This document shows, piece by piece, positions 21,601 to 32,699 of a stretch of DNA of 64,000 nt (the stretch's first letter is position 1; the number at the start of each line of letters is the position of its first letter). The position numbers and the translations under genes are program-made. Where the stretch lies: contig NC_079421.1 of NCBI RefSeq assembly GCF_026213295.1, positions 21,422,189 through 21,486,188 on the forward strand. Direction: 5' to 3'. The DNA is from Gadus chalcogrammus (Eukaryota; Chordata; Actinopteri; Gadiformes; Gadidae). A model generated the notes under the pieces. The model saw only the letters and a program-made list of their open reading frames with translations, had not been told where the DNA came from and searched no databases.

Positions 21601-23380
21601 CTACTTTCGGCGCAACGTCATGGCATGGAAGTGCTCCGCTGCTCGCAAAAAGTTGAAGTCTTTCAATCCCGGCCCAAGGCTCGATATGCGCATCAGCCTC
21701 GTCACCTTTTCCTCAGCTGGGCGGTTTCTGATAGATGCTTTAATCCTGTTTTGGAGAGAAAAGGCTCGTCCCGCAGGAACACTGGACACAGGGATTGTAC
21801 TGGCGATTTTGGCCAGCTTTGCCCAGTCAGGAAAGATTTGTGCATTCACACCAAACGCCACAGGGCGACAAGATCCCATACAAAGTGAACGCAGAGACGC
21901 GTATCGGGCGAATTTTTCTCGAGAGAAAACCGGCGTCAAGTTTTATTAGATATTTTCGTCAGGGGGTGTGCGGGGAGAGGGGTTAACTTACAGAGTTTAT
22001 TGAATTCTAAGGATACTATGTTACACAGGCTCTGTATTCTGCAGACCACTCTAGAACTTATTTGTCGTTGTTGTGTTCAGGCTGCGAGTGTGCGTGCATG
22101 CTATGCTTAGGCTGAATGGCAAAAGCCTCAAAACAAATCTGATCGGCCAGTACACTTTTAAAACAAATAAAAGAATTGTAAAATTACTAAAAATTATCCC
22201 TCTCTTCATCCCATCCCCCAAACATGACATACAAAATGTTGTGGGACAGATAAATAACGCCTATAAAAAGGCATCAGTTAACGCCAATGTAGCAGTAAAT
22301 TGCCACTGGATCTCTGTTATCACAGGATTGTCTCTTGCAGTATTCTTCAAGAACAGTGTAGTTCCTCGGAACAGCATTCACAGCTTGGTGGCGCGACAAC
22401 CATCATACTTCGCTCAGAGGCCTGAATGACAATGTATCCTCATCGAGAATCTTTGCTAGGTCCTCGATTTTGGCCCTCTTCACAGTGGACCGAGAGAAAG
22501 TGGAATATACAGTTCTAAGAAGAGTTTCCACATCTCGCATCAAAGGTACATCTTTCCAGGCATCATCAATGCCCAAGTCCTCTCTATGGGCCAATGTTGT
22601 TCTGTTAGGTGTGGTATTTGCCGCTTTAATAAAGCTGCAACTCAACGCTTTCCTAGCATTACTGAGGCGCCATCGGAGGTCAGCATCACCGTTCTCTGAA
22701 AGTTCAGTCCATGCTGGGAGTAGAATTTAGTGATTGCCTGCACAATATCGTGAGCAATGCATGCTGTCAGCTGGATGATGCCGCCCATCACAGTTTTATA
22801 GTTGACGTCATGTTCCTCCTTGTATTTAATATATAGGACTAGCATTTTGTGCACTGTTATGTCTGTGCTCTCATCTACTATCAGGGTATGCCAGGGTGCA
22901 TTTCTAACATTGCAGATCGTCTCATTCTGCACAATGTCATTGATTGAGTTCACAAATTCAAAGGCATAATCTTTGCTTCGCCATCCTTCTGGTATACTCA
23001 CACACTTTGCCATGTGATCGTGGATTTGTTGAACCGACAGCATTGATACATTCATTTTGATGGCGAGTAGAGTATTGTCTATGAGAATTTTTACTTGCTC
23101 TGGGTTGGATTTATTTTTGTGTGACAGCTCGTTCCTCTTCTCTCGATCTTTTGTGCTCTCCTGCAATAATGTACCGATCCCCAGTTTCATATTGCGTCTT
23201 CGTACAATTCCAACAGCATTCAAATGACTTTTCTGCTGAATGACTTTTCTTGAGGTAGTCCAACTTCCATTCAGTCCACATTCTTCCCTCCGAAAACTCG
23301 CCCGTTACTTTGGCTTCACAGCATGTTTCACAGAGCAGCCCTTTCTCGCTCGAAAAAGAAAAAATCTCATCCAGTTTCAC
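21601..23380 (-). pseudogene. Broken hAT-family transposase gene
   Basis: In order on the minus strand: a zinc-finger-like N-terminus (about 23380-23220, with CETCCEAKV and WTEWKLDYLKK); a core (about 23213-22642) with the hAT phrase LIVDESTDITVHKMLVLYIKY and VMLTSDGASVMLGKR; a following part (22645-22403) in another frame; and the C-terminal dimerisation segment (21939-21601) with IPVSSVPAGRAFSLQNRIKA and KVTRLMRIS. Frame changes near 23215 and 22640 and a ~400-bp insertion (about 21970-22400) break it. It resembles ZNF862-like hAT proteins of fish. It once moved DNA in the nucleus and cannot do so from this copy. Confidence 0.78.
21985..22290 (+). repeat. R block, copy 1, inside the hAT pseudogene
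   Basis: First of five copies of a ~300-bp block (TACTATGTTACACAGGCTCT ... AACAGATAAATAACGCCTAT). It splits the transposase frame, so here it looks like an insertion; the other copies lie between CCP exons. Confidence 0.6.
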
Positions 23381-23529
23381 CTCTTTTTCAGAATCTTTGA
23401 AATTCCCAGAATTTCAAAGATTTTTCAGGTAGGCTATATGCTTTTGAGAAAGCCCTTAATTCACTTAAGAAATGTGTGGTTGGAGTTTTCTGGATGTTTT
23501 GACCATGTGAATGAGGCAGCAGTTCAGGT

Positions 23530-23700
23530 TTATATTTGGCTCAATGGGATAATGCCTTGTACAGGTGATCCTTAGGTTGAGAGTTTGAATCCCGATTAGA
23601 GCATTATGAACAAGCTGAACATGGCATTTGGCCATTGCTCTGCAGCACACCTGAAAGCTGAGGAACAGTATTGCATTCAGTGGAACATCTTCATCAACAT
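23530..23700 (+). mobile_element. tRNA-derived SINE relic
   Basis: GGCTCAATGGGATAATGCC resembles a tRNA A-box region, and GAGAGTTTGAATCCCGA a B box. The body runs to about 23700. The same copy is in the next two CCP units (25740, 29555), so it predates their duplication. Confidence 0.5.
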
Positions 23701-23889
23701 CTTTCCTTCATAATTATGTCATATTTATACATCTTCTATTAGTGTGTTCTTGACTTTTAATTTTGCACGGACCCCGTTAATCACCCCTTGCGGTTATATT
23801 TGGTTTTCAGTTTGTTGCATCATCAATAGATGAGGAAATTAATGATTGGTTTTGGGTTAACATGGTGTGTGCCCTTTTTTGTTTTTCAG

Positions 23890-24072
23890 GGTTCCCTCCA
23901 TGCAATTTACCAACAACAGTAGAGAATGCAGACATTATTGAAAAGAAACAGGAGGTCTACAATCATGGAGAGACAGTAACCTACGAATGCCGTACCAATT
24001 ACAGAATGGAAGGAGAGAGAACAATTACATGCCAAAGTGGTCAATGGAGTCCAGGAACTCCTACTTGCATAG
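23890..24072 (+). CDS. CCP/sushi exon, B type (unit 1)
   Basis: A 183-bp phase 1-1 exon after a TTTTTCAG acceptor, ending before GTAAGTG. It encodes one complement-control-protein module: PPCNLP, TYECRTNYRMEGERT, ITCQSGQWSP, PTCIG, giving the four module cysteines and the tryptophan. The closest family I know is complement factor H/factor-H-like of fish, which binds C3b or surface ligands. It lies in intron 1 of CD2-like locus C, same strand and compatible phase. Without transcripts it could be part of locus C or an orphan factor-H-like exon. Confidence 0.75.
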
Positions 24073-24544
24073 GTAAGTGTTTTTTTCTAATGGCATTGCA
24101 CACAGATCTAGGATTTCTTGCACTGCGACAACTAAGGTTGTAGCGGTGACCTTGGAGCGTGGACGTTTGCATCACAGATTCGCTCTTTTTTTCAGATCCA
24201 TTATTTCAAATGTATTTGATTCCGGTGATATCTGATTATCATTTCTGCCAACATTGTTATTATGCTCTTAAAATACAAAGATCATCCAAGTGGTCTTCAA
24301 GTGATCAGAGGAAGACTCATGCTAAGTAACTATGCCTTTAAAGATCACTTATTTTAATTTGTTTTTATGTACGGAGCGCTTTCAGGGGTTGAGTGGACCT
24401 ACACCTCGCCATGAATTGCACCCAAGTCCATAACAGAGCTCTATGTACCCCTTAAGTACTCATAGTAGTCATACGGTCATACAGTTGGACCCCGTCATGG
24501 TTGCTTGCAACTATAATTACCTTTGAAACCTTCTCTTACTGACT

Positions 24545-24640
24545 ATCCAGGATATGTAAACACCGAGTTTAGCTGCAAAATGGTGCCTGGACACTGGATT
24601 ATCAACCACAATTTGGACAAAATAACTTGAAGTAACTTGA
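24545..24640 (+). pseudogene. Possible decayed CCP fragment
   Basis: After a TATCCAG acceptor-like site the frame reads PGYVNTEFSCKMVPGH, which resembles the middle of a CCP module, but the flanking cysteines are absent. The same fragment recurs near 26765, 46175 and 47670. Confidence 0.25.
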
Positions 24641-24945
24641 AGAAGTGAAGTTTATTCAAATAAAACATGTCAGAGAGTGATATTGTTTGGACTGTTGCAA
24701 TCAGCAGTGTCTCAGCTTTCAACAATATCATTTTAATGTGCATGTGCACAGCTATGAAATCCCTACCTCATGTTGCTTTATGCTTCTTATTTAGCTTGAT
24801 GTTGGAATCGTCCATTGGCTAGCTAACAACGGTTGTGATAGACTAAAACTAAAGTATCTAATCTTTCTAAATTTTAAGACCATAAGTGGCTGCAGTGTAG
24901 CCTGTCTAATCCAGGGCTTTGTCAGGCACAGACATCAATATGAGG

Positions 24946-25255
24946 GCAATGCAGAGTTTATAGAATTCTAAAGATACTATGTTACACAGGCTCTGTATTC
25001 TGCAGACCACTCGTTGTCGTTGTTGTGTCAGGCTGTGAATGTGCGTGCATGCTCTGCTTAGGCTGAATCGCGAAAGCGTCAAGACAAATCTGATCGGCCA
25101 ATACACATTGAAGCTAAATAAAAAAGTTTTAAAATTACTAAAATTTTCCCTCTCTTCATCCCATCCCCCAAACATGCCATACAAAATGTTGTGGAACAGA
25201 TAAATAATGCCTATAAATAGGCGTCAGTTAACACCTATTCAGGAGGCAAATACTA
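24946..25255 (+). repeat. R block, copy 2
   Basis: Ends with CCTATAAATAGGCGTCAGTT, a TATA-like box inside a small inverted repeat (TAGGCG...CGCCTA in related copies), then ACTACGTGTGTGAGTGTC. This is the empty site for the insertion at 27504. Confidence 0.55.
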
Positions 25256-25739
25256 CGTGTGTGAGTGTCTGTACTGTGGTTGATTGTTGGTTAAAGCAGC
25301 CTCACCTGGCCCAAGTCACACAGATTGGACACTGGGGCAGGTTGAGGCTGCACACCTGTTGTCCTGCGTACTACGGTGACGGTTTCGGTGAGCCCTCGCA
25401 ATTGCTCCCGCGCCCCCTCCCTTCTCAGTTTGTTTCGTATATTTTAATTGACTAATTAAGGGCGCCACCAGAGGGCGCCCCCAACACATTTTTCCGCCCA
25501 AGACGATCGCCTAGGCCGCGTCTATGCCGAACGCCGGCCCTGACTGTCATATTTATGTTTGTTCCATTCGTTTTCTTGACTACAAATGTTTATTTCCCCA
25601 GAATTTCAGAGATTTTACATGTATATGCTTTTGAGAAAGCCCTTAATTCACTTAAGAAATGTTTGGTTGGAGTTTTCTGGATGTTGTGTGCTTATCAATA
25701 GACATTTTGACCATGTGAATGAGGCAGCAGTTCAGGTTT

Positions 25740-25905
25740 ATATGTGGCTCAATGGGATAATGCCTTGTACAGGTGATCCTTAGGTTGGGAGTTTGAATCC
25801 CGATTAGAGCATTATGAACGAGCTGAACATGACATTCGGCCGTTGCTCTGCAGCACACCTGAAAGCTGAGGCACAGTATTGCATTCAGTGGAACATCTTC
25901 ATCAA
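25740..25905 (+). mobile_element. tRNA-derived SINE relic
   Basis: Second copy of the relic at 23530, with GGCTCAATGGG and GGGAGTTTGAATCCCGA, at the matching position of CCP unit 2. Confidence 0.5.
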
Positions 25906-26102
25906 CATCTTTCCTTCCTAATTATATGTCTTATTTATATATCTTCTATTAGTGTGTTCTTGACTTTTAATTTTGCACGGACCCCGTTAATCACCGCTTG
26001 CGGTTATATTTGGTTTTCTGTTTGTTGCATCATCAATAGATGAGGAAATTAATGATTGGTTTTGGGTTAACATGGTGTGTGCCCTTTTTTTTTGTTTTTC
26101 AG

Positions 26103-26285
26103 TGATCCCTCCATGCAATTTACCAACAAGAGTAGAGAATGCAGACATTATTGAAAAGAAACAGGAGGTCTACAATCATGGAGAGACAGTAACCTACGAA
26201 TGCCGTACCAATTACAGAATGGAAGGATGGAGAACAATTACATGCCAAAGTGGTCAATGGATTCCAGGAACTCCTACTTGCATCG
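26103..26285 (+). CDS. CCP/sushi exon, B type (unit 2)
   Basis: 183 bp, phase 1-1, acceptor GTTTTTCAG, donor GTAAGTG. It reads VIPPCNLP, TYECRTNYRMEGWRT, ITCQSGQWIP and PTCIG. It differs from unit 1 at few residues (WRT for ERT, WIP for WSP). Exon spacing to unit 1 is 2213 bp, which defines the tandem unit. Confidence 0.75.
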
Positions 26286-27204
26286 GTAAGTGTTTTTTTC
26301 TAAAGGCATTGCACACAAATCTAGGATTTCTTGCACTGCGACAACTAAGGTCGTAACGGTGACCTGGGACCATGGACGTTTGCATCGCGGATTCGCTCTC
26401 TTTTTCAGAACCATTATATCTAATTGATTTGATTCAGGTGATATCTGATTATCATTTCTGCCAACATTGTTATTATGTTCTTAAAATACAACAATCATCC
26501 AAGTGATCTTCAAGTGATGGGAGGAGGACTCATGCTTACTAACTATGCCTTAAAGATCAATTATTATAATGTTGTATTTATTTTTATGTACGGGACGCTT
26601 TCAGGGGTTGAGTGGACCTACACCCCACCATGAATTGCACCCAAGTCCATAACAGAGCTCTATGTACCCCTTAAGTACTCATAGTAGTCATACGGTCATA
26701 CAGTCGGACCCCGTCATTGTTGCTTGCAACTATAATTACCTTTGAAACCTTCTCTTACTGACTATCCAGGATATTTAAACACTGAGTTTAGCTGCAAAAT
26801 GGTGCCTGGACACTAGATTATCAAACACAATTGGGACAAAATATCTTGAATTAACTTGAAGAAGTGAAGTTTATTCAAATAAAACACGTCAAAGAGTGAT
26901 ATGGTTTAGACTGTTGGAATCAGCGGAGTCTCAGCTTTCATATGATATATCGTTTGTGTATGTCAAGGATTATCAACAATATCATTTTAATGTGCATGTG
27001 CACAGCTATGAAATCCCTACCTCATGTTGCTTTATGCTTCTTATTTAGCTTGACGTTGGAGCCGTCCATTGGTAAGCTACCAACGGTTTTGATAGACTAA
27101 AACTAAAGTATCTAATCTTTCTAAATTTTAAGACCATAAGTGGCCGAAGTGTAGCCTGTCTAATTCAGGTCTTTATCAGGCACAGACATCAATATGAGGG
27201 CAAT

Positions 27205-27503
27205 GTAGAGTTTATAGAATTCTAAAGATACTATGTTACACAGGCTCTGTATTCTGTAGACCCCTCGTTGTCATTGTTGTGTCAGGCTATGAATGTGCGT
27301 GCATGCTCTGCTTAGGCTGAATCGCAAAAGCGTCAAGACAAATCTGATCGGCCAATACACATTGAAGCTAATAAAAAAGTTTTAAAATTATCCCTCTCTT
27401 CATCCCGTCCCCCAAACATGCCATACAAAATGTTGTGGAACAGATGAATAATGCATATAAATAGGCGTCAGTTAACGCCTATTCAGCAGGCAAATACTAC
27501 GTG
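27205..27503 (+). repeat. R block, copy 3, cut by the 27504 insertion
   Basis: The same block as at 24946 up to ACTACGTG, where a DNA transposon interrupts it; the block resumes as TGTGTGAGTGTC at 29075. Confidence 0.6.
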
Positions 27504-29074
27504 CACTGTAAAAAATAAAAAGTTGAGAAAACTCAAAATTGCAAGGCAACTTACTGCAATACATTTTTGAGTTTTGAGCCCATCAAAAGATCATTTTCTT
27601 CTTTAGACAAACGTTAAAGTTAGTTATGCCAACTAAGATTTTTATATTTTACAAAACTCAAAAAAATAAGTCAGGGGTGTTAACTTAATATTTCAAATTA
27701 AGGTTAATATTATTTAAAAAAAAAACATTTCAAAGAATGCAAAACAAGTTTTAAGTTCACTTTATAAAAATTAATAATTAGAAACTTCCATTTTACATTT
27801 CTGAATGCCAGACAGCAATAGAACAAGCAACATGTAGCTAGTTCAGCTGCAGAGAATCGCTGTCTAAATGCAGCAAACCAAAGTGCAGAACAAGTTTGAC
27901 ATTATGGTCAAACTTGTTCTGCACGAGACAGGAGCCCAGGTTAAACGGTGACGCAACTCTCGTGCCTCATACACCGCACGATCCCGAGAGCTGCCTTTAT
28001 TTAACACACACTAGTGTTGGCTCGTTCGTTTGCGAACCGGTTCGAATGACCGAGTCTTTAGGACGAACGAACTGAACCGGTTCGTCTCTCTCGTTCGTTC
28101 GGTCGTCTCGTTCACCATTAGATTCACCGGTAACTCGACTGAACGAACGAACGAGTTTCCGGTAGCACTAACTCCACTGAGTCTGACTGACTCAACTGAG
28201 AACCGTGCAATGGCGTGCATTCCATGATGCGATTCACCGTTACTGGAAACTAGGCTGAATCGCGAACGACTCCTCCACGTTCAGTCGAGTTTCCGGTGAA
28301 TCGATTCACCGGAAACTCGACTGAACTGGGAGGAGTCGTTCACGAATCGTATGTTCGTTCAGCCTGGTTTCCGGTAGCGGTAAATCGCATCATGGAATGG
28401 ACCCCATTGCACGGTTCTCAGCTGATTCAGTCAGACTCAGTGGAGTTAGTGCTACCGCAAATTCGACTGAACGAACGAACGAACGATTCGCGAACGACTC
28501 CTCGTGGCGAACTGAATCACGCGAACTGGGTCACGGAAACGAATCATTGAATCCACAACTAACACACGCCCGCAACACACAGCGCACCGCACACCCAACC
28601 AACGGACATGCAAGTCTCGGTAACGGTGGCGGCAACACTACGCACAATAAACAACACACAAACAATAAAGACCCCAAACCCGTTAACCCCACTTAACCTA
28701 ACAGAAACAAATTGACAAAAGGCAATAAACCCCTTTTTCCCAACCGGCATCACGAATACCCAGACTCCCCGGGGGGTAGGAGTCGCCACAATATTTACCA
28801 TCTGAAAATTCCGTTAGGAAACCCCGTATTTTCCAAAGTGTCAAAATGAGCATGTGCACCGTAGTTGGCCCAGCCTCAGACAGAGTCTGAGACTTAAACC
28901 CGTGTGTCTTGCTAACAAAGATACTACAGTGAGCCCAACTCTTGACCCAAAACTCAACATTGTTGGTTGGACTAAATTGCATTGCACAGTTGACATGAAT
29001 ACTTAATGTTTTATATTCATTTTACTCAGAAATCATAATGAGACCAACAATTTTAAGTTTTCGTTTTTACAGTG
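27504..29074. mobile_element. CACTA/EnSpm-like non-autonomous element with nested insertions
   Basis: Starts CACTGTAAAAAATAAAAAGT and ends TTTTCGTTTTTACAGTG. The duplicated empty site at about 25251-25264 (TACTACGTGTGTGAGTGTC) shows insertion with a 2-bp TG duplication. CACTG ends and a short duplication suggest the animal EnSpm group, which is inferred. It contains a GC-rich repeat also seen at 4986 and a fold-back element (28010-28561). No transposase frame. Confidence 0.78.
28010..28561. mobile_element. Large fold-back element nested in the CACTA-like element
   Basis: An imperfect palindrome with ~270-bp arms centred on GGTGAATCGATTCACC (28297-28312). Outer ends read TAGTGTTGGCTCGTTCG and, inverted, TAGTTGTGGATTC. 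Flanks ACACACAC and ACACACGC could be an 8-bp target duplication, which would suggest a hAT-type origin. Frames on both strands are palindrome shadows. Confidence 0.65.
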
Positions 29075-29554
29075 TGTGTGAGTGTCTGTACTGTGGTTGA
29101 TTGTTGGTTAAAGCAGCCTCACCTGGCCCAAGTCACACAGATTGGACACTGGGGCAGGTTGAGGCTGGACACCTGTTGTCCTGCGTACTACGGTGACGGT
29201 TTCGGTGCGCCCTAGCAATTGCTCCCGCGCCCCCTCCCTTCTCAGTTTGTTTCGTATATATTAATTGACTAATTAAGGGCGCCACCAGAGGGCGCCCCCA
29301 ACGCATTTTGCCGCCCTAGACGATCGCCTAGGGCGTCTATGCCGACCGCCGGCCCTGACTGTCATATTTATGTTTGTTCCATTCGTTTTCTTGACTACAA
29401 ATGTTTAATTTCATCAGAATTTCAAAAAATTTTCAGGTCTATGCTTTTGAGAAAGCCCTTAATTCACTTAAGAATTGTGTGGTTGGAGTTTTCTGGATGT
29501 TGTTTGCTTATCAATAGAAATTTTGACCATGTGAATGAGGCAGCAGTTGAGGTT

Positions 29555-29720
29555 TATATGTGGCTCAATGGGATAATGCCTTGTACAGGTGATCCTTAGG
29601 TTGAGAGTTTGAATCCCGATGAGAGCATTATGAACGAGCTGAACATGACATTTGGCCGTTGCTCTGCAGCACAACTGAAAGCTGAGGCACAGTATTGCAT
29701 TCAGTGGAACATCTTCATCA
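29555..29720 (+). mobile_element. tRNA-derived SINE relic
   Basis: Third copy, in CCP unit 3, with GGCTCAATGGG and GAGAGTTTGAATCCCGA. Confidence 0.5.
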
Positions 29721-29917
29721 ATATCTTTCCTTCATAATTATATGTCATATTAATACATCTTCTATTAGTGTGTTCTTGACTTTTAATTTTGCACGGACCC
29801 CGTTAATCACCGCTTGCGGTTATATTTGGTTTTCATTTTGTTGCATCATCAATAGATGAGGAAATTAATGATTGGTTTTGGGTTAACATGGTGTGTGCCC
29901 TTTTTTTTGTTTTTCAG

Positions 29918-30100
29918 TGATCCCTCCATGCAATTTAACAACAACAGTAGAGAATGCAGACATTATTGAAAAGAAACAGGAGGTCTACAATCATGGAGAG
30001 ACAGTAACCTACCCATGCCGTACCAATTACAGAATGGAAGGAGAGAGAACAATTACATGCCGAAGTGGTCAATGGAGTCCAAGAACTCCTGTTTGCATCG
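29918..30100 (+). CDS. CCP/sushi exon, B type (unit 3)
   Basis: 183 bp, phase 1-1, after GTTTTTCAG and before GTAAGTG. It reads VIPPCNLT, TYPCRTNYRMEGERT, ITCRSGQWSP and PVCIG; the four cysteines are intact. It is the last CCP exon before the IgV exon of locus C at 31862; a broken retroelement lies between them. Confidence 0.75.
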
Positions 30101-30403
30101 GTAAGTGTTTTTTTCTAAAGGCATTGCACACAAATCTAAGATTTCTTGCACTGCGACAACTAAGGTCGTAACGGTGGACCTTGGACGTTTGCATCGCGGA
30201 TTCGCTCTCTTTTTCAGAACCATTATTTCTAATTGATTTAATTCGGGTGATATCTGATGATCATTTCTGCCTACATTTTTATTATGCTCTTGAAATATAA
30301 CAATCATCCAATTGATCTTCAAGTGATTAGAGGAAGACTCATGCTTACTAACTATGCCTTTAAAGATCACTTATTAAAATGTTGTATTTATTTTTTATGT
30401 ACT

Positions 30404-31707
30404 GTCATGAGACTGCGACTGACTCCATTGATTGCTAAACCGTAATGCTTTAATGAAACGAATAGTATGCATACATCTTCTAATAGTTTGATCATTCATT
30501 ATACAACAGCGTCCCCTTGTGTCCCGGGGGCCTTCCATTGTTCCTGGTTGGAGCAGTTTTTTTGTTTGTTGTTGCGGGCAGTCTTGTCCAGTCCGTGGCG
30601 ACGCATGTTGGTTTGGACTTGTCAAAGATGCGGATGCCGCGCTCGATCTCCTGGACGATCTCCTCCTTTGATTCGCGGAAAACGTTCTCCAGTTGAAGCC
30701 CGCAAAGTCCACCGAGGCGAAGACAAATTTATCCGGGTTGAGGATGATGCCGTTCCTGCCACAAACGTCCAGCCATTGTGCCGCCTGGAAGTAGCTCTCT
30801 TCAACTGTATCAGCCCACAGTAGCGTGTCGTCCACACACTTGGTCTTGTTGCCGATGTCCGCAACCACCTCATCATAGCGCCGTGAGTAACCGTCTCCCG
30901 ACGCCATGTACCCTTGTGGCGCTGAAAGGTACCGGTAGCGCCCCCATGGGGTGATGAACGTCGTCTTGTGGCGGTCATCTTCATGCAGTGGGACGCTGCG
31001 TTAGCCATCCCAGGGGTCGAATACAGTCTTGCGTTTCCCACTGGGCACCTGTCTCGCCTGGTGGAACGAAGATTGCGTGTGGTGGGTCTCACGGAGCGCA
31101 TGCTTGTTCAGTGCTTGGAAATCGACGGTGCGTCGTGGCTTGCCGTTCTTCTTTGCGCAGATCACCATGCGGTGACACCACGTCACTGGCGTGCCAATGG
31201 GCACTTCTTCCAGCACGCCTAGACGAACGTCCTGGTCAAGGCCCGCTTTCACCTCACCCTGCCAGTGTATGCCGACTGAGATGGGGGTGTGGCAGGCGAC
31301 CGGCGTTGCATTCTCATCGAGCATGAGACGAAGCGGTGGACCAGACATCCTCGGCAAGAGCTGACGGGGACATGTATTGAATGCGCTCTGAGCGTGTAGT
31401 CCAAGTAAGTGTCTCCGTAGAGCTCCCCTGTTAGCCTCCGTGGCCGGCATGGGGAGCGTGGTTGGCCTGGTTGGAGGTTCCGCACGCCGCGGGCAGTCAG
31501 ATCACGAGGTTGACCTCCCCGAGTGTTGGGAACCTGTCCGAGATCATGCCCAGGTCCACACAGGCTGCACGAGACAGGAATATACGGTCTGAGGTGTCAG
31601 TCACGTACGCGATCTGGCGCGTCTCCAATCTCCGGGCGTTGTTGCTGTCAACAGTGAACCTGACGACGGCGGCCCCGAGAATCCGAATGCCTTCATTGTT
31701 CGCGGCC
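30404..31707 (-). mobile_element. Broken Ty3/gypsy-type LTR retroelement pol fragment
   Basis: On the minus strand a protease-like segment (about 31707-31480) is followed by reverse-transcriptase pieces at 31450-31000 and 30907-30640. The latter includes the active-site-type CVDDTLLW. The RT is split over at least two frames and the element has no paired LTRs in the window, so it is dead. It interrupts the sequence between CCP unit 3 and the IgV exon of locus C; locus E lacks it. Confidence 0.7.
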
Positions 31708-31861
31708 TTCTTTCTGCAATGGCACCCATTGTACTCAAAATGCCCACCCCTTTCATAATAATGGTAATAAGAGTGTTCTTACAGTAATAGTGAGAGGTGG
31801 TCTGTGTATCTCAGTGAGATATATCTCCTGTATTGTCTTATTGTCCTCTGTAAACCTCCAG

Positions 31862-32563
31862 GTGAGGAGACCTGCGTCGCCACACAGCCACACATCACGA
31901 CCCAGTGCTTTGGCTCTCTGGGAGGAACCGTGGAGGTCCTGCTGCCTACTATGACCTCACAAGATGATACCTACAGACTGAAGATAAACCATTACACGAT
32001 TTTATCAGACCGCAGACAGACACACATTCGATATTCATTTAATGTCAGTACTGGAATATTTGCTATAAAAGACATCAACTGGTCAGACAACGGTACATAC
32101 TCAATGGAAGTACATGATCAGTTTGGAAGGGAAGTAGCACATACAAAATGTTATTTAACCATTCAAGGTGAGGAACTATATCTTATATCTTAGGGATGGA
32201 AAGCAGACTATTTATATATGCATATATGATATCAATATATATTCATAGATGTTTGTCCTCTGTGCCATACTTTTCTTAGTCCCAGGGCTCATCCCGTTCA
32301 TCGCTCGTTCACTGACGGTGGTGCTGCTGCTCCTAGCAGCATTGGGAGTCTACTGGGCCCTAAAGAAGAAGAAAACCTCAAGACCTCGAGGTACCAAGTG
32401 TCTCTTTGGGTCAACTGTTCAACACAAGCTTTACATCCCGTGCTGTTTTCTCATTTTCTAATGTTCTGTTTGTTCAGACATCGCGCTGTCCTCCATGGCG
32501 GTAGATGATGATGTGCTGTACGGTAACGTCTCCGGGGCGACCGGGAGGGCAGGGGGAGAGTGA
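31862..32563 (+). CDS. Locus C 3' exons: IgV, TM, short ITIM-type tail
   Basis: Exons 31862-32167 (IgV), 32286-32390 (TM) and 32478-32563 (tail to TGA), all phase 1 with GT/AG borders. The IgV starts GEETCVATQPHITTQCFGSL and ends with the CD2-like FAIKDINWSDNGTYSMEV; the usual FCDA pair reads CVA here. The TM is FIARSLTVVLLLLAALGVYW plus ALKKKK. The tail is DIALSSMAVDDDVLYGNV then SGATGRAGGE and stop: one VxYxxV motif. The sequence after the stop still matches the second half of the long tail of loci A and B in another frame. The signal exon at 15869 is the only upstream candidate on this strand. AATAAA at 33094-33099 is a possible poly(A) signal. Confidence 0.7.
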
Positions 32564-32699
32564 GGTGGAGTACCGGGCGGTCAGGATGGCTCCAGGCCCC
32601 AGGCGGACGCTGGAGACCCATGTGGACGAGTGTGTGGACGCTCAGCCCCGGAGGACGAGGCCCTGAGAGCTGTCAACACCCAGAAGGACGCGTAGACAG

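Noticed and set aside
22073..22429. 118-codon plus-strand frame in the hAT region
   Set aside because: It covers the R block, whose other copies are not open; opposite strand to the transposase.
23535..23610. Possible tRNA gene
   Set aside because: A- and B-box-like text is present but no cloverleaf is convincing, and the copies sit in duplicated SINE-like sequence.
28011..28550. Overlapping frames near 28.0-28.5 kb as a gene
   Set aside because: They mirror each other because the region is a large palindrome.
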